DNA of 64,000 nucleotides from Paenibacillus hemerocallicola (GTDB lineage: Bacteria > Bacillota > Bacilli > Paenibacillales > NBRC-103111). Below are positions 51,953-61,207 of this stretch, piece by piece. The stretch spans positions 29,555 to 93,554 of the forward strand of contig NZ_VDCQ01000034.1 in the NCBI RefSeq assembly GCF_006265175.1, written 5' to 3'. The notes under the pieces are model-generated. The model made no database searches and had not been told where the DNA came from. It saw only the letters and a list, made by a program, of their open reading frames with translations. Position numbers and translations under genes: made by a program. The first letter of the stretch is position 1. Each line of letters starts with the position of its first letter.

Positions 51953-53081
51953 GCGCGCCGCCGACGTCCGTCCCTCCGCCGAGTTCACGGCAGAGCGTTC
52001 CGGCAATATAGCGTTTACGGTCATGCTCGTCATAGTAGTAATAAACAATCATAATATCGTCGTTACTTAGTTGAACGGAGCTTGTGTACCCGATGTCGGT
52101 TCCGGGAGCATCCGAACGCAGGACGATTTCCTCCGACGTGTCCAGATCGGAGCATTCGCTGTCCAGCATGTACGCCCGAATCCCGTAAGGAGCGATTCGA
52201 TGCCCGTAGGTCAGCAGGACGCGACCGCTGTTCAATCGAAGCAAATGAAACGGACTGTGCGAATAGATCGCGTATTCGCGCGGCGTCGACCAAGTCGCCC
52301 CGTTATCGAACGATTCGCATACGAACAGTGGATGCTTGCGGTCATCCGGTACCGGCCGCAGATCGGTGGAACGGAGGAAGGCGATCAGCTTGCCCGAATC
52401 CGTCCGGTACAGATTGGGCTCGTGGAAGTACCGTTCCGGGGAGCTTGCAATCGTGGAATGCGGCTCCCAGGACTGCCCCCGATCTCTGCTGATCGCGGCT
52501 ATGGCGACGGAAGAATCCGCTTCCCGGATATACAAGGGCAGCACCAGGTCCCCATTGTCCAACTCCACGAGGTTGCCTCTGATATTTCGGCTCGGCAATC
52601 CGCGGTCGTGATCTGTGATCCGGACCGGCTCCTCCCAAGTCGCACCGCCATCCGTCGAGCGCATGGAACAAGCCCAGCACAGCCGACGAACCCAACGATC
52701 CCCGATGATCGCTTCGTAACGTTGCGGATTCAGCACATCAACATCTTCTTTCAACAGCACTTGCCACGTGAAAAACGTAGCGATCAGCGTACCGTCCCTC
52801 AACACGTTCAGACAAGGGTCCTGGACGCCGAGGCAAAAATCCTCGTACAACACGGACGGTTCGGGACTCCATGATTGCCCTTCATCGTCTGACGTCACAT
52901 ACACCGCCTTGGAAGCGGCATCAACATGCGTATGCTTCGCCGGGAACAAAAGGCTGCGGTCGGGTGCTTGGCGGAACGCGACAATTAGTCGGCCCTCGCC
53001 GTTCCTGACGATATTGGGAAAACAGTTATATTGCCCGTCCTTGTAAATCATCATGTCTTTCAGCTTTTGCAATCGTTTCAT
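51930..53081 (-). CDS. Sialidase-fold (BNR-repeat) exo-hydrolase-like protein
   Basis: 383 residues from ATG 53081, which overlaps the SGNH gene by four bases. Four Asp-box repeats are visible: SDDEGQSWS, STDGGATWE, SRDRGQSWE and SFDNGATWS, as in six-bladed sialidases. There is no signal peptide, so it acts in the cytoplasm. Actual substrate could be a sialic acid, another nonulosonate or an unsaturated uronide. Confidence 0.85.
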   Translation of the reverse strand: MKRLQKLKDMMIYKDGQYNCFPNIVRNGEGRLIVAFRQAPDRSLLFPAKHTHVDAASKAVYVTSDDEGQSWSPEPSVLYEDFCLGVQDPCLNVLRDGTLIATFFTWQVLLKEDVDVLNPQRYEAIIGDRWVRRLCWACSMRSTDGGATWEEPVRITDHDRGLPSRNIRGNLVELDNGDLVLPLYIREADSSVAIAAISRDRGQSWEPHSTIASSPERYFHEPNLYRTDSGKLIAFLRSTDLRPVPDDRKHPLFVCESFDNGATWSTPREYAIYSHSPFHLLRLNSGRVLLTYGHRIAPYGIRAYMLDSECSDLDTSEEIVLRSDAPGTDIGYTSSVQLSNDDIMIVYYYYDEHDRKRYIAGTLCRELGGGTDVGGAHENGGNQ

Positions 53082-54139
53082 ATTTGTAGTTTCGCTCCTA
53101 TCTTTGGCGACTCCGTACATCCTGCTGCTTCGCTTCGTCCCGGAAGCCGATCCCACAAACCGGACGCGGCAAGGCACGCTTCGAACCGATCGGCCATGAG
53201 CACATAACCTTCGGGATTCGGGTGAAGCTCATCCGACAAATAGCGGACGTCCGCGTGCCCGATCAACTCAAGCCCGTCGATCAGGTACAGCGCGGAATCC
53301 CCGTGCCGGCATAGCGCAAGGTACGCCTCCCGAATCTCTTCGCGCATAATCTCCAGCGTCAGCCCCACCGCATTCTCTTTCGATTCCCGAGGCGGGGAGC
53401 AGATCGGCGATATGACCACAATCGGCGTAAGCGGATGCCGCTCGCGAACGATCATAATGAAGCCGATCACCATGGCGCGAAACGTCCGCAGGCTGAAACT
53501 GCGATTGCCGTATATGTTGATCCCGAGGCACAGCGAGATCAATTCGGCCGGAAGATCGCGAATCATCCGAGCTACCATCGGCTCCATGTGGCAATTGCCA
53601 CGATAGCCGAGACACGTCAGGTCCAGACCTTTACTGCGCGCAACGATGGCCGGCCACGTAGTAGCCGGGCTGTAAGCATCGACGCACTGCGTGATGGAAC
53701 TGCCGTACGCTATCCACCGCCGGCGCCCGCTCGTTTCGACGTGCCATCGCGCGCCAGCGGAGATGAGCAGCCTCCTAAGGACAACGGGGGCCGTCTGGGG
53801 CAAATAAAGGTCGATTCGTTTCCTGCAGCTCCCAAGATCTTCAAACCTGACCGTCTCTTCGCCGGCACCCAGTGCAGCCGTAATGACCTGCTTGTCGTCT
53901 ATGACGCAGTCAAACAGCCGCTTTTCCTTGCAAGCGTCGACTTGAAGCGCGATCCGATCCGTATCGCTCGTCAAGCACACGCGAACACCCGCCGGAGTTT
54001 CCGCCCTTCCCTTCAACCCGTTCGGGGCGAACAGCTCGTAATGATCATATGGAATTCGCCATGGCTTGACGCCGTCTTCCAGACACTCTATCGAGACAGC
54101 CCCCTGCAGCAGTCCTTCGCGCAAATCCACATTTTGCAT
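53078..54139 (-). CDS. SGNH-hydrolase (GDSL-like esterase) with N-terminal sandwich domain
   Basis: 353 residues. An N-terminal beta-sandwich (about 1-135) is followed by the SGNH core: block I IAYGSSITQ near 143-151, block II Gly in LGYRGNCHMEP, block III Asn in LGINIYGNR, and block V DELHPNPEGY with catalytic Asp/His. The GDS serine position is GSS. It would remove acetyl or methyl esters from the imported sugar. Confidence 0.85.
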   Translation of the reverse strand: MQNVDLREGLLQGAVSIECLEDGVKPWRIPYDHYELFAPNGLKGRAETPAGVRVCLTSDTDRIALQVDACKEKRLFDCVIDDKQVITAALGAGEETVRFEDLGSCRKRIDLYLPQTAPVVLRRLLISAGARWHVETSGRRRWIAYGSSITQCVDAYSPATTWPAIVARSKGLDLTCLGYRGNCHMEPMVARMIRDLPAELISLCLGINIYGNRSFSLRTFRAMVIGFIMIVRERHPLTPIVVISPICSPPRESKENAVGLTLEIMREEIREAYLALCRHGDSALYLIDGLELIGHADVRYLSDELHPNPEGYVLMADRFEACLAASGLWDRLPGRSEAAGCTESPKIGAKLQI

Positions 54140-54157
54140 GTGTACACGCTTCTCCTC

Positions 54158-55135
54158 TCAATGGACCGTCGCAGCGGCCCGCTCCTGATCGTAGATGGAC
54201 CAGATCACCCTTTGCGACTCCAGTCCTACCATTCCGTCTGTCAACGGCTTGCTGCCTGTGGCGATGCAGTCCAGAAAATGCTCGATCTGATTCAGCGCAC
54301 CGGCCTTCGGGTTGCGGTCTCCCGGCGGCTCGTACAAGAGCTGGCGGCCTTCGCCGGTAACGACCTCCAGCTTGCCTCCGTTCAGCACGAGACACGCATC
54401 GGGCGTGTGCACATGGAGCAGCGCCGGTTTACAGTTCACCTTCAGCCCCCAGCTTGTAATCTGATGGGCCAACGCTCCGCTCTCGAATTTCAGGATGCTA
54501 TGGTGCGTTCCTTCCCCTTCCATCCATTCGGTGCCTAATCTCGTCCCAAGCCCGGCGACCTGGATCGGCTTGCCGAGCAGCCAGGTGAGCAGATCGATGT
54601 AGTGGCAGCCATGGCTGAACAGAACGCCGCCGCCTAGCGTTGCACGCTTGGCGAACCACGATTCAGGCGCCGGTCGAAGATACGACTCGACCCAGCAATT
54701 GGCGTTGAAGGGGCGGCCATATTGTCCGCTGTCCACGATTTGCTTGAGCAGTTGCACCTCCGGCCGATAGCGAACGATATACGCCACCATCAGAACGACG
54801 CCGTGCGCTTCGGCTTCCCGTATCAATTCGGCGCATTCCGCCTCGGAAAGGGCAAGAGGCTTCTCCATCAGCACATGCTTGCCGGCGCGAATGGCTTCCA
54901 GCGCCATCGGCGCATGCAGATGATGAGGCGTGGCAAAGCTGATCGCATCGACCTCCGGCAGAACCCGCCTCCAGTCGGTCTCCGGCTCGCAGACCAATTC
55001 CGCGGCGAGCGACCTCGCTCTATGTTCATCCAGATCCACTACATAACGCAGGTCCGACTTCTCGGACAATGCATAAGCGTTGGCGTGAGCCAAGCCCATA
55101 TTCAAGCCGACTACGGCTGTTCTAATTTTTCTCAT
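54158..55135 (-). CDS. Gfo/Idh/MocA-family oxidoreductase
   Basis: 325 residues, ATG 55135 with GGGAGGAAAA. Rossmann start TAVVGLNMGLAHANAY (a variant of the usual GxGxxG, here GLNMGLAH), the hallmark GKHVLMEKPLALSEAE and the C-domain motif GCHYIDLLTWLLGKP. It oxidises or reduces a sugar or inositol-type substrate with NAD(P). Operon partner of the aldolase and esterase. Confidence 0.9.
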   Translation of the reverse strand: MRKIRTAVVGLNMGLAHANAYALSEKSDLRYVVDLDEHRARSLAAELVCEPETDWRRVLPEVDAISFATPHHLHAPMALEAIRAGKHVLMEKPLALSEAECAELIREAEAHGVVLMVAYIVRYRPEVQLLKQIVDSGQYGRPFNANCWVESYLRPAPESWFAKRATLGGGVLFSHGCHYIDLLTWLLGKPIQVAGLGTRLGTEWMEGEGTHHSILKFESGALAHQITSWGLKVNCKPALLHVHTPDACLVLNGGKLEVVTGEGRQLLYEPPGDRNPKAGALNQIEHFLDCIATGSKPLTDGMVGLESQRVIWSIYDQERAAATVH

Positions 55136-55161
55136 TTCGTTTTCCTCCCGTTTTTCTGCGT

Positions 55162-56100
55162 TTAGGATGTAGCCATTTCGGACGGTGAGATCGCTGCCGC
55201 CCGAACGAGCGCATGCTTCTCGATGATTTGGCTCAGCTCGCGGACGCGGCCGAGATCCTCCTGACGCAGCGAGCGGATCGGCAGCCGTGGTACGCCGCAG
55301 TCGATCCCGCTGCGAAGCCGGATAATTTCCTTAATGGTCGCCAGCGACCCATATTTGTGAAACTCGGTGGACAGCGCGTTGGCAGCAACCTGCCAATATC
55401 TAGCCTCCTCGATGCGGCCGGCCTGGAAGGACTGCTCGATGCGCAGGTACAATTCCGGCATCGCGGCATACGTGCCGCCAATGCCGCCGCTTGAGCCCAT
55501 CACCCTGCTTGGCAAATATTGCTGGTCCGGGCCGCTGAACACATGGAAACCGGGACCACCCGTTTCTTTAAACTGCTGCAGTTCATAGACGTTATACGAA
55601 GTCGTCTTGATCCCGAGCAGTTGTCCGGATCGGCACAATTCGGCCAGCAGCGGCTTGCTCACTTGAAATCCGGTAGCCGCCGGAAAGTTATAAATGATAA
55701 AAGGCAACTCGGCCGCTTCCATAATCGCCTGCCAGTGACGCTTGACATCGTCTTCGGTGTATGGAAAATAAAAGGGCGGTATGGCGGATATTGCATCTGC
55801 GCCATTCTCCTTGGCATGCACCGCCAATGCTGCACTTTCCTTTGTCGTGATGGCGCCGACATGGGCAATCAGCGTCACTTTGCCGCGAGCCTCTTCGGCC
55901 GCTGCCGCGAAGACCGCTTTTCGCTCCTCTTCGGTTTGCAGCATGCCTTCCCCCGTGCTTCCGCCCACATACAGACCCTGCACGCCTTGTTCGATCAAAT
56001 ACTTGACAAGCCGCTTCACTGCGGACGGATTTACCGCTCCGTTATGGTCGTAACATGAACACAACGCAACAAATACTCCACTGTACATCGAATCAACCAC
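55162..56100 (-). CDS. DHDPS/N-acetylneuraminate lyase-family aldolase
   Basis: 312 residues (a second ATG at 56088 is equally possible). Class I aldolase features: VGGSTGEGMLQTEEER near 45-60, catalytic Tyr137 in IIYNFPAATGF and Schiff-base Lys165 in LLGIKTTSYN. The family includes dihydrodipicolinate synthase, NanA and 2-keto-3-deoxygluconate aldolases. In a lyase cluster a role on a 2-keto-3-deoxy sugar acid is likely. Confidence 0.9.
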   Translation of the reverse strand: MVDSMYSGVFVALCSCYDHNGAVNPSAVKRLVKYLIEQGVQGLYVGGSTGEGMLQTEEERKAVFAAAAEEARGKVTLIAHVGAITTKESAALAVHAKENGADAISAIPPFYFPYTEDDVKRHWQAIMEAAELPFIIYNFPAATGFQVSKPLLAELCRSGQLLGIKTTSYNVYELQQFKETGGPGFHVFSGPDQQYLPSRVMGSSGGIGGTYAAMPELYLRIEQSFQAGRIEEARYWQVAANALSTEFHKYGSLATIKEIIRLRSGIDCGVPRLPIRSLRQEDLGRVRELSQIIEKHALVRAAAISPSEMATS

Positions 56101-56224
56101 TGCCCTTTCTGTTAGGAATCGAGTATGAGCCTATTGGTCTTCCGGCGAACCGGGTTCGGGGAGCGTCGCGAGTATACGCTCTGCTCCCTTTGCCCGTTAT
56201 GGCGGCCATCGCCTCCATTGGCCG

Positions 56225-59200
56225 TTACGGTTGCGGTGTCACAGCGACAGAAGCGGAATAATCGCCTTCTCCGGTTCCTGTATCGACAGCAGCGACCGCA
56301 TACGTATAGGTCGTTCCGTTGGTTAAGCCCGTATCGGTGAAAGTCGTGCCGGTAAGTCCGCTCACGATGCGTACGTAACGTCCCGTCAACGTATTGAAAC
56401 GATAGACGTTGTAAGACTCGGCTTCGGCGAGCGCGTCCCAGCCAATCGTCGCTGTCGTATTGCCGGGAGTGCCCGTTATGTTGGCGGGACCGTCCAGATT
56501 GCTCACGATGACCTCCATATTGTCCCAATACATGGTGTATTGCGAAGTCGATCCGGAATAGCCGCCGATCGCCGACAAGCTTGCAGGCGGAGATGCCCAG
56601 CCGCTGCCGATATAGAACGGAATCGTTCCGGATGAAACACCGTTAATGAATATTTCGGCTTCGCTTTCCTGAGTGTCCACGATAGCTTTGATCGTATACC
56701 ATTTGTTATTCGTAAAGCCGTTGTTGCTAGGCAGAGGATAGTAATTTCCGTCCGTATGCCGGTAGGTGAAGCAAGGACCTGTGGAGCAGCCGCTCTTGCT
56801 GTACAACGCCAGTTCGACGTATGCCTTGTTGGAGCCGACGCTGTCCATAATGCGGAATGCGCGGAAAGGACTGGCTTTCGCTTCCAGCATAAAATCGACT
56901 TGGGCGCTGAACTGTCCGGATTGCGCTTGGAAGCTGCTTGTTCCCTCCGTTATGGTCGAGCTCATATCCGCGAACCGCACGGCTTGGGACGAGCCGTTGC
57001 CCGTCGAACCGGAAGGGACGGATACGACGTCCATATAATTGACATCGGTAGCCCGTTTCGGTGTGATGCCCGGCGGGGACGTCGTACCCAAGTCGGCAGT
57101 TTCAAAGGTCTCATACGCCAAACGGGTGATCGTGGGATAGCCGAGAAGGCTTCCGTTCACTTCCGCGGACGGCACCACACTCGTTCCGTAACGATTGACC
57201 GAACTCACTACATAGAAGTAGTTGAACCCGGGCACAGCCGTGCTGTCTGTGTAGGAGATGCCGGCGGACGCGCCGATCGTCGCGTAGGGCCCCCCGCTTT
57301 GGAAGCTCCTGCCTACTTCGTAGTAGTCCGTATTCGCTGAGATGCCCCAAGTCAACCGCACGTCGACGGAGGAGCGGGATGTCTGAATGCCGGTCGGGGA
57401 ATACGGAAAGTTCGTATAATCGCGGAAGCTGATATTGGAAAATCTCGACGTATTGTAATATTGGTGGGCAATGATTTCCTGTGAAGCATCGGAAACGAAG
57501 CCGATGTATGCCGGATCATCGCCGAACGAAACTTCGCCAACTTTCGTCCAGGACGAGCCGTTCAATGAGATGTATCCGCTTACAACGTCCTGAACCCGCG
57601 TTAGTTTGATCCAATAAGGCAAGGCAAATTCGGCCCCGTACTCCTCATATGTGTAGGCCGTATCGGCTATGTCTCGATGATAGAACGTCGGCATAAAGGT
57701 TTGCCCCTGCAAATCCAGACCGATCATCGCCATACGCGAGCCGCCGTTCAAACTGTCACGGATCATCATACCGGCCTTGGCCTTCTGGTTCGTTTTGGTG
57801 ATGGAGTCCACTCTCGCAATGAGCTCTCCGTCCCCCTGCAGCGGTTGATATACAAAGTGTGTCACATCCTGCGAATTCATCGAACCGTTGCTCTTGACTG
57901 TCAATACGCCGCCGGTCAGATCCGCATGTCCGGGAATGCCAGGAAGACCGATATCCGTCGAAGACCAGGCTCCGGCGTCTCCCGTGTTGTTGATGAAAAT
58001 GTTGTGGGCCGAAGTACTGGTTGCCATGCCGGTGTCGTCAATGGCCCGCGCAGTCATGCTGTAGGTTCCTTCCGGCACGCCGGTCCAGGTGAAAGCATAC
58101 GGGTATGCGGCGTCTTCTCCCAGCAACACGTCGTTCGCATAAAACTGTACTTTGGCAATGGAACCGTCCGGATCGTAGGCGGACGCGGTTACGGTAATAG
58201 ATCCGCCCGTATCATGCTGTGAATAAAGTGCCGGACTTGTAAGCGCGACCACGGGACTCGCCGAACCCGTCGATACGATGCCGTTGATGTACTCTTCCAA
58301 ATTCGTGTAGCCGTCGGAATCGTCATCGCCGTTGCGGTCGGTTGCGCTGTTCGGGTTCAGACCGCGCGCGATCTCCCAAATATCCGGCATGCCATCGGAA
58401 TCGCTGTCCGTCAAAATCGGACCTCCCGCCATTTGGACATAACCGCCAACTTCCCGCTGCGAGTCGATGAATCTTCCCTCACGGTTGCGCACTTCAGAGA
58501 CCATTCGGGAATCGATCGAATCCCGTCTGGGTACAATGGCGCCTACTCCATTTAACACGAGCTCGTAGGCGTCAGTCGCGGACTGATACGTAACCGTCGT
58601 CACCGGTAAGCCGGGATTGCGCGGAATCGGTCCGGGTGCCGGCGTCATGCCGGCTCCCCAGCTGTACATGCCGAGCTCGTTGTTAGCCGTAACGGCCGGA
58701 TCGCCGTCCATATAGTTGCCGTTAACGAAGTAATTCGAATTGCTTCCGCAGCAAAATATGGCGGATTTCCGGTCCGTGCGCGTCGAGTTGCCCCATTTGT
58801 AATAATTGTTGATCATATTGAAGTCGGTTCCCTCACCGTGGTGAGAGTTATGCGAACCCCAGTCGAAGATGACATTGTTGCGAAAATCGATCAGCAACTC
58901 GTCCGGATAAGGCGGCGCGGTGTAACCGACGAAACGCGGATTGCGATCCATATTGTGCAAAATCAGGTTGTGGTGGTAAGAAGAACTTGTCCCCCAAATT
59001 CCCCCGAACCCGTGCATTCCCTTGCTATGAATGGAATTGGCCAGTGCCTCCCCTACGATAGACCATTGCACCGTAACATTTTTGTTGTTGTACAGACTTA
59101 GCACCTCGTCGGTTCCCCACGAGAACGAGCAATGGTCGATTATAATGTTCTCACCGCGCGCGTAGAGGGCATCCACCTCCATGTTGTTAATATCGCCCAA

Positions 59201-59605
59201 CCGAAAGCGCATATACCGCACGATGATGTTGTCCGCCACGATATGTACCGGCGCCCCAATAATCGTAACGCCGTCTCCGGGAGCCGTTTGGCCGGCAATC
59301 GTCATATTGTCGCCTGCGATCTGCAGCAACGATTCCAGTTCAATTGTGCCGTAAACGTTGAAGACGATGGTTCGATTGCCTTGGCTTACAGCATCGCGAA
59401 AAGAGCCGGCACCGCTGTCGTTCAGATTGGTAACGATGTATACGTCGCCTCCCCTGGCGCCGGTCGCATACATGCCGAATCCCTCCGCGCCCGGAAACGC
59501 CGGAATCGACCCGCTGGAATGAACGGCAGAGCCGGTAAACAAACAGGAAATCAGCAACAATATTGCGCATAAAGAAACGGTCGCTCCATGCCTCCAATGT
59601 TTCAT
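56225..59605 (-). CDS. Secreted PL1-like pectate lyase with multidomain tail
   Basis: 1126 residues with a signal peptide (about 1-30). The beta-helix domain starts FPGAEGFGMYATGARGGDVY and continues IIIDHCSFSWGTDEVLSLYN, the conserved pectate-lyase strand, to about 390. Then come a thrombospondin-3/dockerin-like Ca-binding segment DSDSDGMPDIWE... DRNGDDDSDGYTN (394-438), an Ig-like domain (455-545), a DUF1349-like sandwich (555-735), fibronectin III (745-830), a laminin-G-like sandwich (about 840-1020) and a final fibronectin III (1035-1126). It would cut pectin or a related polygalacturonate on or outside the cell. Divergent from the IclR gene and the first gene of unit 3. Confidence 0.88.
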   Translation of the reverse strand: MKHWRHGATVSLCAILLLISCLFTGSAVHSSGSIPAFPGAEGFGMYATGARGGDVYIVTNLNDSGAGSFRDAVSQGNRTIVFNVYGTIELESLLQIAGDNMTIAGQTAPGDGVTIIGAPVHIVADNIIVRYMRFRLGDINNMEVDALYARGENIIIDHCSFSWGTDEVLSLYNNKNVTVQWSIVGEALANSIHSKGMHGFGGIWGTSSSYHHNLILHNMDRNPRFVGYTAPPYPDELLIDFRNNVIFDWGSHNSHHGEGTDFNMINNYYKWGNSTRTDRKSAIFCCGSNSNYFVNGNYMDGDPAVTANNELGMYSWGAGMTPAPGPIPRNPGLPVTTVTYQSATDAYELVLNGVGAIVPRRDSIDSRMVSEVRNREGRFIDSQREVGGYVQMAGGPILTDSDSDGMPDIWEIARGLNPNSATDRNGDDDSDGYTNLEEYINGIVSTGSASPVVALTSPALYSQHDTGGSITVTASAYDPDGSIAKVQFYANDVLLGEDAAYPYAFTWTGVPEGTYSMTARAIDDTGMATSTSAHNIFINNTGDAGAWSSTDIGLPGIPGHADLTGGVLTVKSNGSMNSQDVTHFVYQPLQGDGELIARVDSITKTNQKAKAGMMIRDSLNGGSRMAMIGLDLQGQTFMPTFYHRDIADTAYTYEEYGAEFALPYWIKLTRVQDVVSGYISLNGSSWTKVGEVSFGDDPAYIGFVSDASQEIIAHQYYNTSRFSNISFRDYTNFPYSPTGIQTSRSSVDVRLTWGISANTDYYEVGRSFQSGGPYATIGASAGISYTDSTAVPGFNYFYVVSSVNRYGTSVVPSAEVNGSLLGYPTITRLAYETFETADLGTTSPPGITPKRATDVNYMDVVSVPSGSTGNGSSQAVRFADMSSTITEGTSSFQAQSGQFSAQVDFMLEAKASPFRAFRIMDSVGSNKAYVELALYSKSGCSTGPCFTYRHTDGNYYPLPSNNGFTNNKWYTIKAIVDTQESEAEIFINGVSSGTIPFYIGSGWASPPASLSAIGGYSGSTSQYTMYWDNMEVIVSNLDGPANITGTPGNTTATIGWDALAEAESYNVYRFNTLTGRYVRIVSGLTGTTFTDTGLTNGTTYTYAVAAVDTGTGEGDYSASVAVTPQP

Positions 59606-59718
59606 TCGATCCGGTATCCTCCCTTATGGCTAAATAAAACGCGCTTACCGATAATCGCCATCCGAGCCTCCCTTCTTCCATTCGATCGTCATCGACATAC
59701 GCGCTTGATCATGGACGA

Positions 59719-59815
59719 TCGATGATTTCGAGATCATGATAACAGATTTAAGAAATGATGTATACATTATTCGAGACATTATTTTATATATCGATATTTA
59801 TGATTCGTATATCGA
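59719..59815. promoter_or_regulatory. Phased TCGA boxes in the IclR/lyase divergent region
   Basis: TCGA cores occur at 59728, 59771, 59791 and 59812, spaced 43, 20 and 21 bases, i.e. close to whole helical turns; a further off-phase copy is at 59719. Two share the longer TATATCGA. The AT-rich 400-base region between the lyase and IclR genes holds both promoters, so these may be regulator sites. Confidence 0.4.
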
Positions 59816-60006
59816 GATGAATGTAAATAAATTTACTTTAATACCATTTATAACCTCGAACTCTGCACAATCAAGCCGCTAAACCCTATCTCTTCCTCCG
59901 GCCAATCGCACAAATCGAATTGAAAATTCATTTATTATACTATATGATGAACAAAATGAGCTTCCTATCTCGATTACAGAGACGATAACGGATGGAGAGA
60001 GGTACA

Positions 60007-60807
60007 ATGAGCAAAGAAAACAAAGAAAATAAAGAAAACAAACCGTACTATATCGTACAGTCTGTCGAGCGCGCCATTTCGATCATCGGTCTGTTTGTCC
60101 GCGAACGAAAACCGCTTAGCATCGGGGAAGTTGCGCAAGGCGTGAACTTGCATAAAAGCGTAGTGCACCGCCTGCTTACCACGATGCATGCCCATCATTT
60201 GCTCGAATACTTGCCGGGCATCGGCAAATACCAGGTTGGGCCGCTGGCGTTCGAGTTCGGTTCGATTTATATGAACAACAGTCTCATTACCGAAGGGAAA
60301 CGTTTCCTTCCCGAGCTTGCCAAGGAAGTCGGGGAGAAGGCGCATTTGGCAATTTTGCATCAAGGCAATGTCTTGTACTTGGTGAACCAGGAGTCTCCGA
60401 AATCAATGCGCATGCAGGCGCCGGTCGGCTTCCGCAATCACGTCAGCTCCACCGCGCTCGGAAAAGTATTGCTCGCCTGGCTGGATGAAGAAAGTGTCGT
60501 CGACATCCTGCAGACGAAAGGCATGGGAGCTCATACGTCGAACTCCATCACGACAGTGGACGCCTTCCTGGAGGAATTGAAAAATGTCCGCAGGCTGGGA
60601 TACGCCGTGGACAACGAAGAGATGGAATTGGGGCGACGCTGCGTGGCAGTTCCCGTACGAGATCATACCGGCGAAGTCGCGGCGGCGATAAGCGTGGGGG
60701 GGCGTTCGATCGTACCGGAGAAATTCGAGGAAACGGCCGAGCTGGTCCGCAGTTACGCCGAAGCGATTTCGGAACGGTTGGGTTATGTCCCGAGACCGAG
60801 ACTTTGA
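60007..60807 (+). CDS. IclR-family transcriptional regulator (unit 3)
   Basis: 266 residues from ATG 60007, chosen because GAGAGGT lies just before it (an ATG at 59992 has none). Winged helix: YYIVQSVERAISIIGLFVRE, LSIGEVAQGVNLHKSVVHRL; effector domain with FRNHVSSTALGKVLLAWLDE and GRRCVAVPVRDHTGEVAAAI. KdgR, the classic pectin regulator, is in this family, which fits its divergent position to a pectate lyase operon. Confidence 0.9.
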   Translation: MSKENKENKENKPYYIVQSVERAISIIGLFVRERKPLSIGEVAQGVNLHKSVVHRLLTTMHAHHLLEYLPGIGKYQVGPLAFEFGSIYMNNSLITEGKRFLPELAKEVGEKAHLAILHQGNVLYLVNQESPKSMRMQAPVGFRNHVSSTALGKVLLAWLDEESVVDILQTKGMGAHTSNSITTVDAFLEELKNVRRLGYAVDNEEMELGRRCVAVPVRDHTGEVAAAISVGGRSIVPEKFEETAELVRSYAEAISERLGYVPRPRL

Positions 60808-60844
60808 GGAGTACCAGCGGTTTCACAGAATAGCGAAGAAGACG

Positions 60845-60893
60845 AATAGGAGCGAGAAGATAGAAGTACATTTCTATCATCCCGCTCCCTATT
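60845..60893 (+). terminator. Probable terminator after IclR gene
   Basis: Outer arms AATAGGAGCG / CGCTCCCTATT (one bulge) and inner GATAGAA / TTCTATC. Only a weak T-run follows. The next 310 bases (60894-61207) hold no credible gene. Confidence 0.55.
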
Positions 60894-61207
60894 ACGTTTG
60901 CCACGCAATTCTCTCCCATTAGCATCTCTATCTTTGAAGTGTGTAACCCCTTTCGGTACACCCATGAGCCTCTTTAAATTTTGGCATTTGCGAATCTGTG
61001 TATTCCGAAATCTATTAAAGATGAGTTAATAATTGCGTTCCTTAGTAGATATAAGTTAGGGGTAGTTGAGGGTTGAACTAACGATTGTCGTATGGCTAAT
61101 CGATTGTTCCTGAGGGAAAGTATGTTTTGCCGGAGGATCGTGTGCGGGTACCTCTCTAACGCATTGGGCATAAGCTGATATATGTCATTTTGAGAGGATG
61201 TTTTAAC

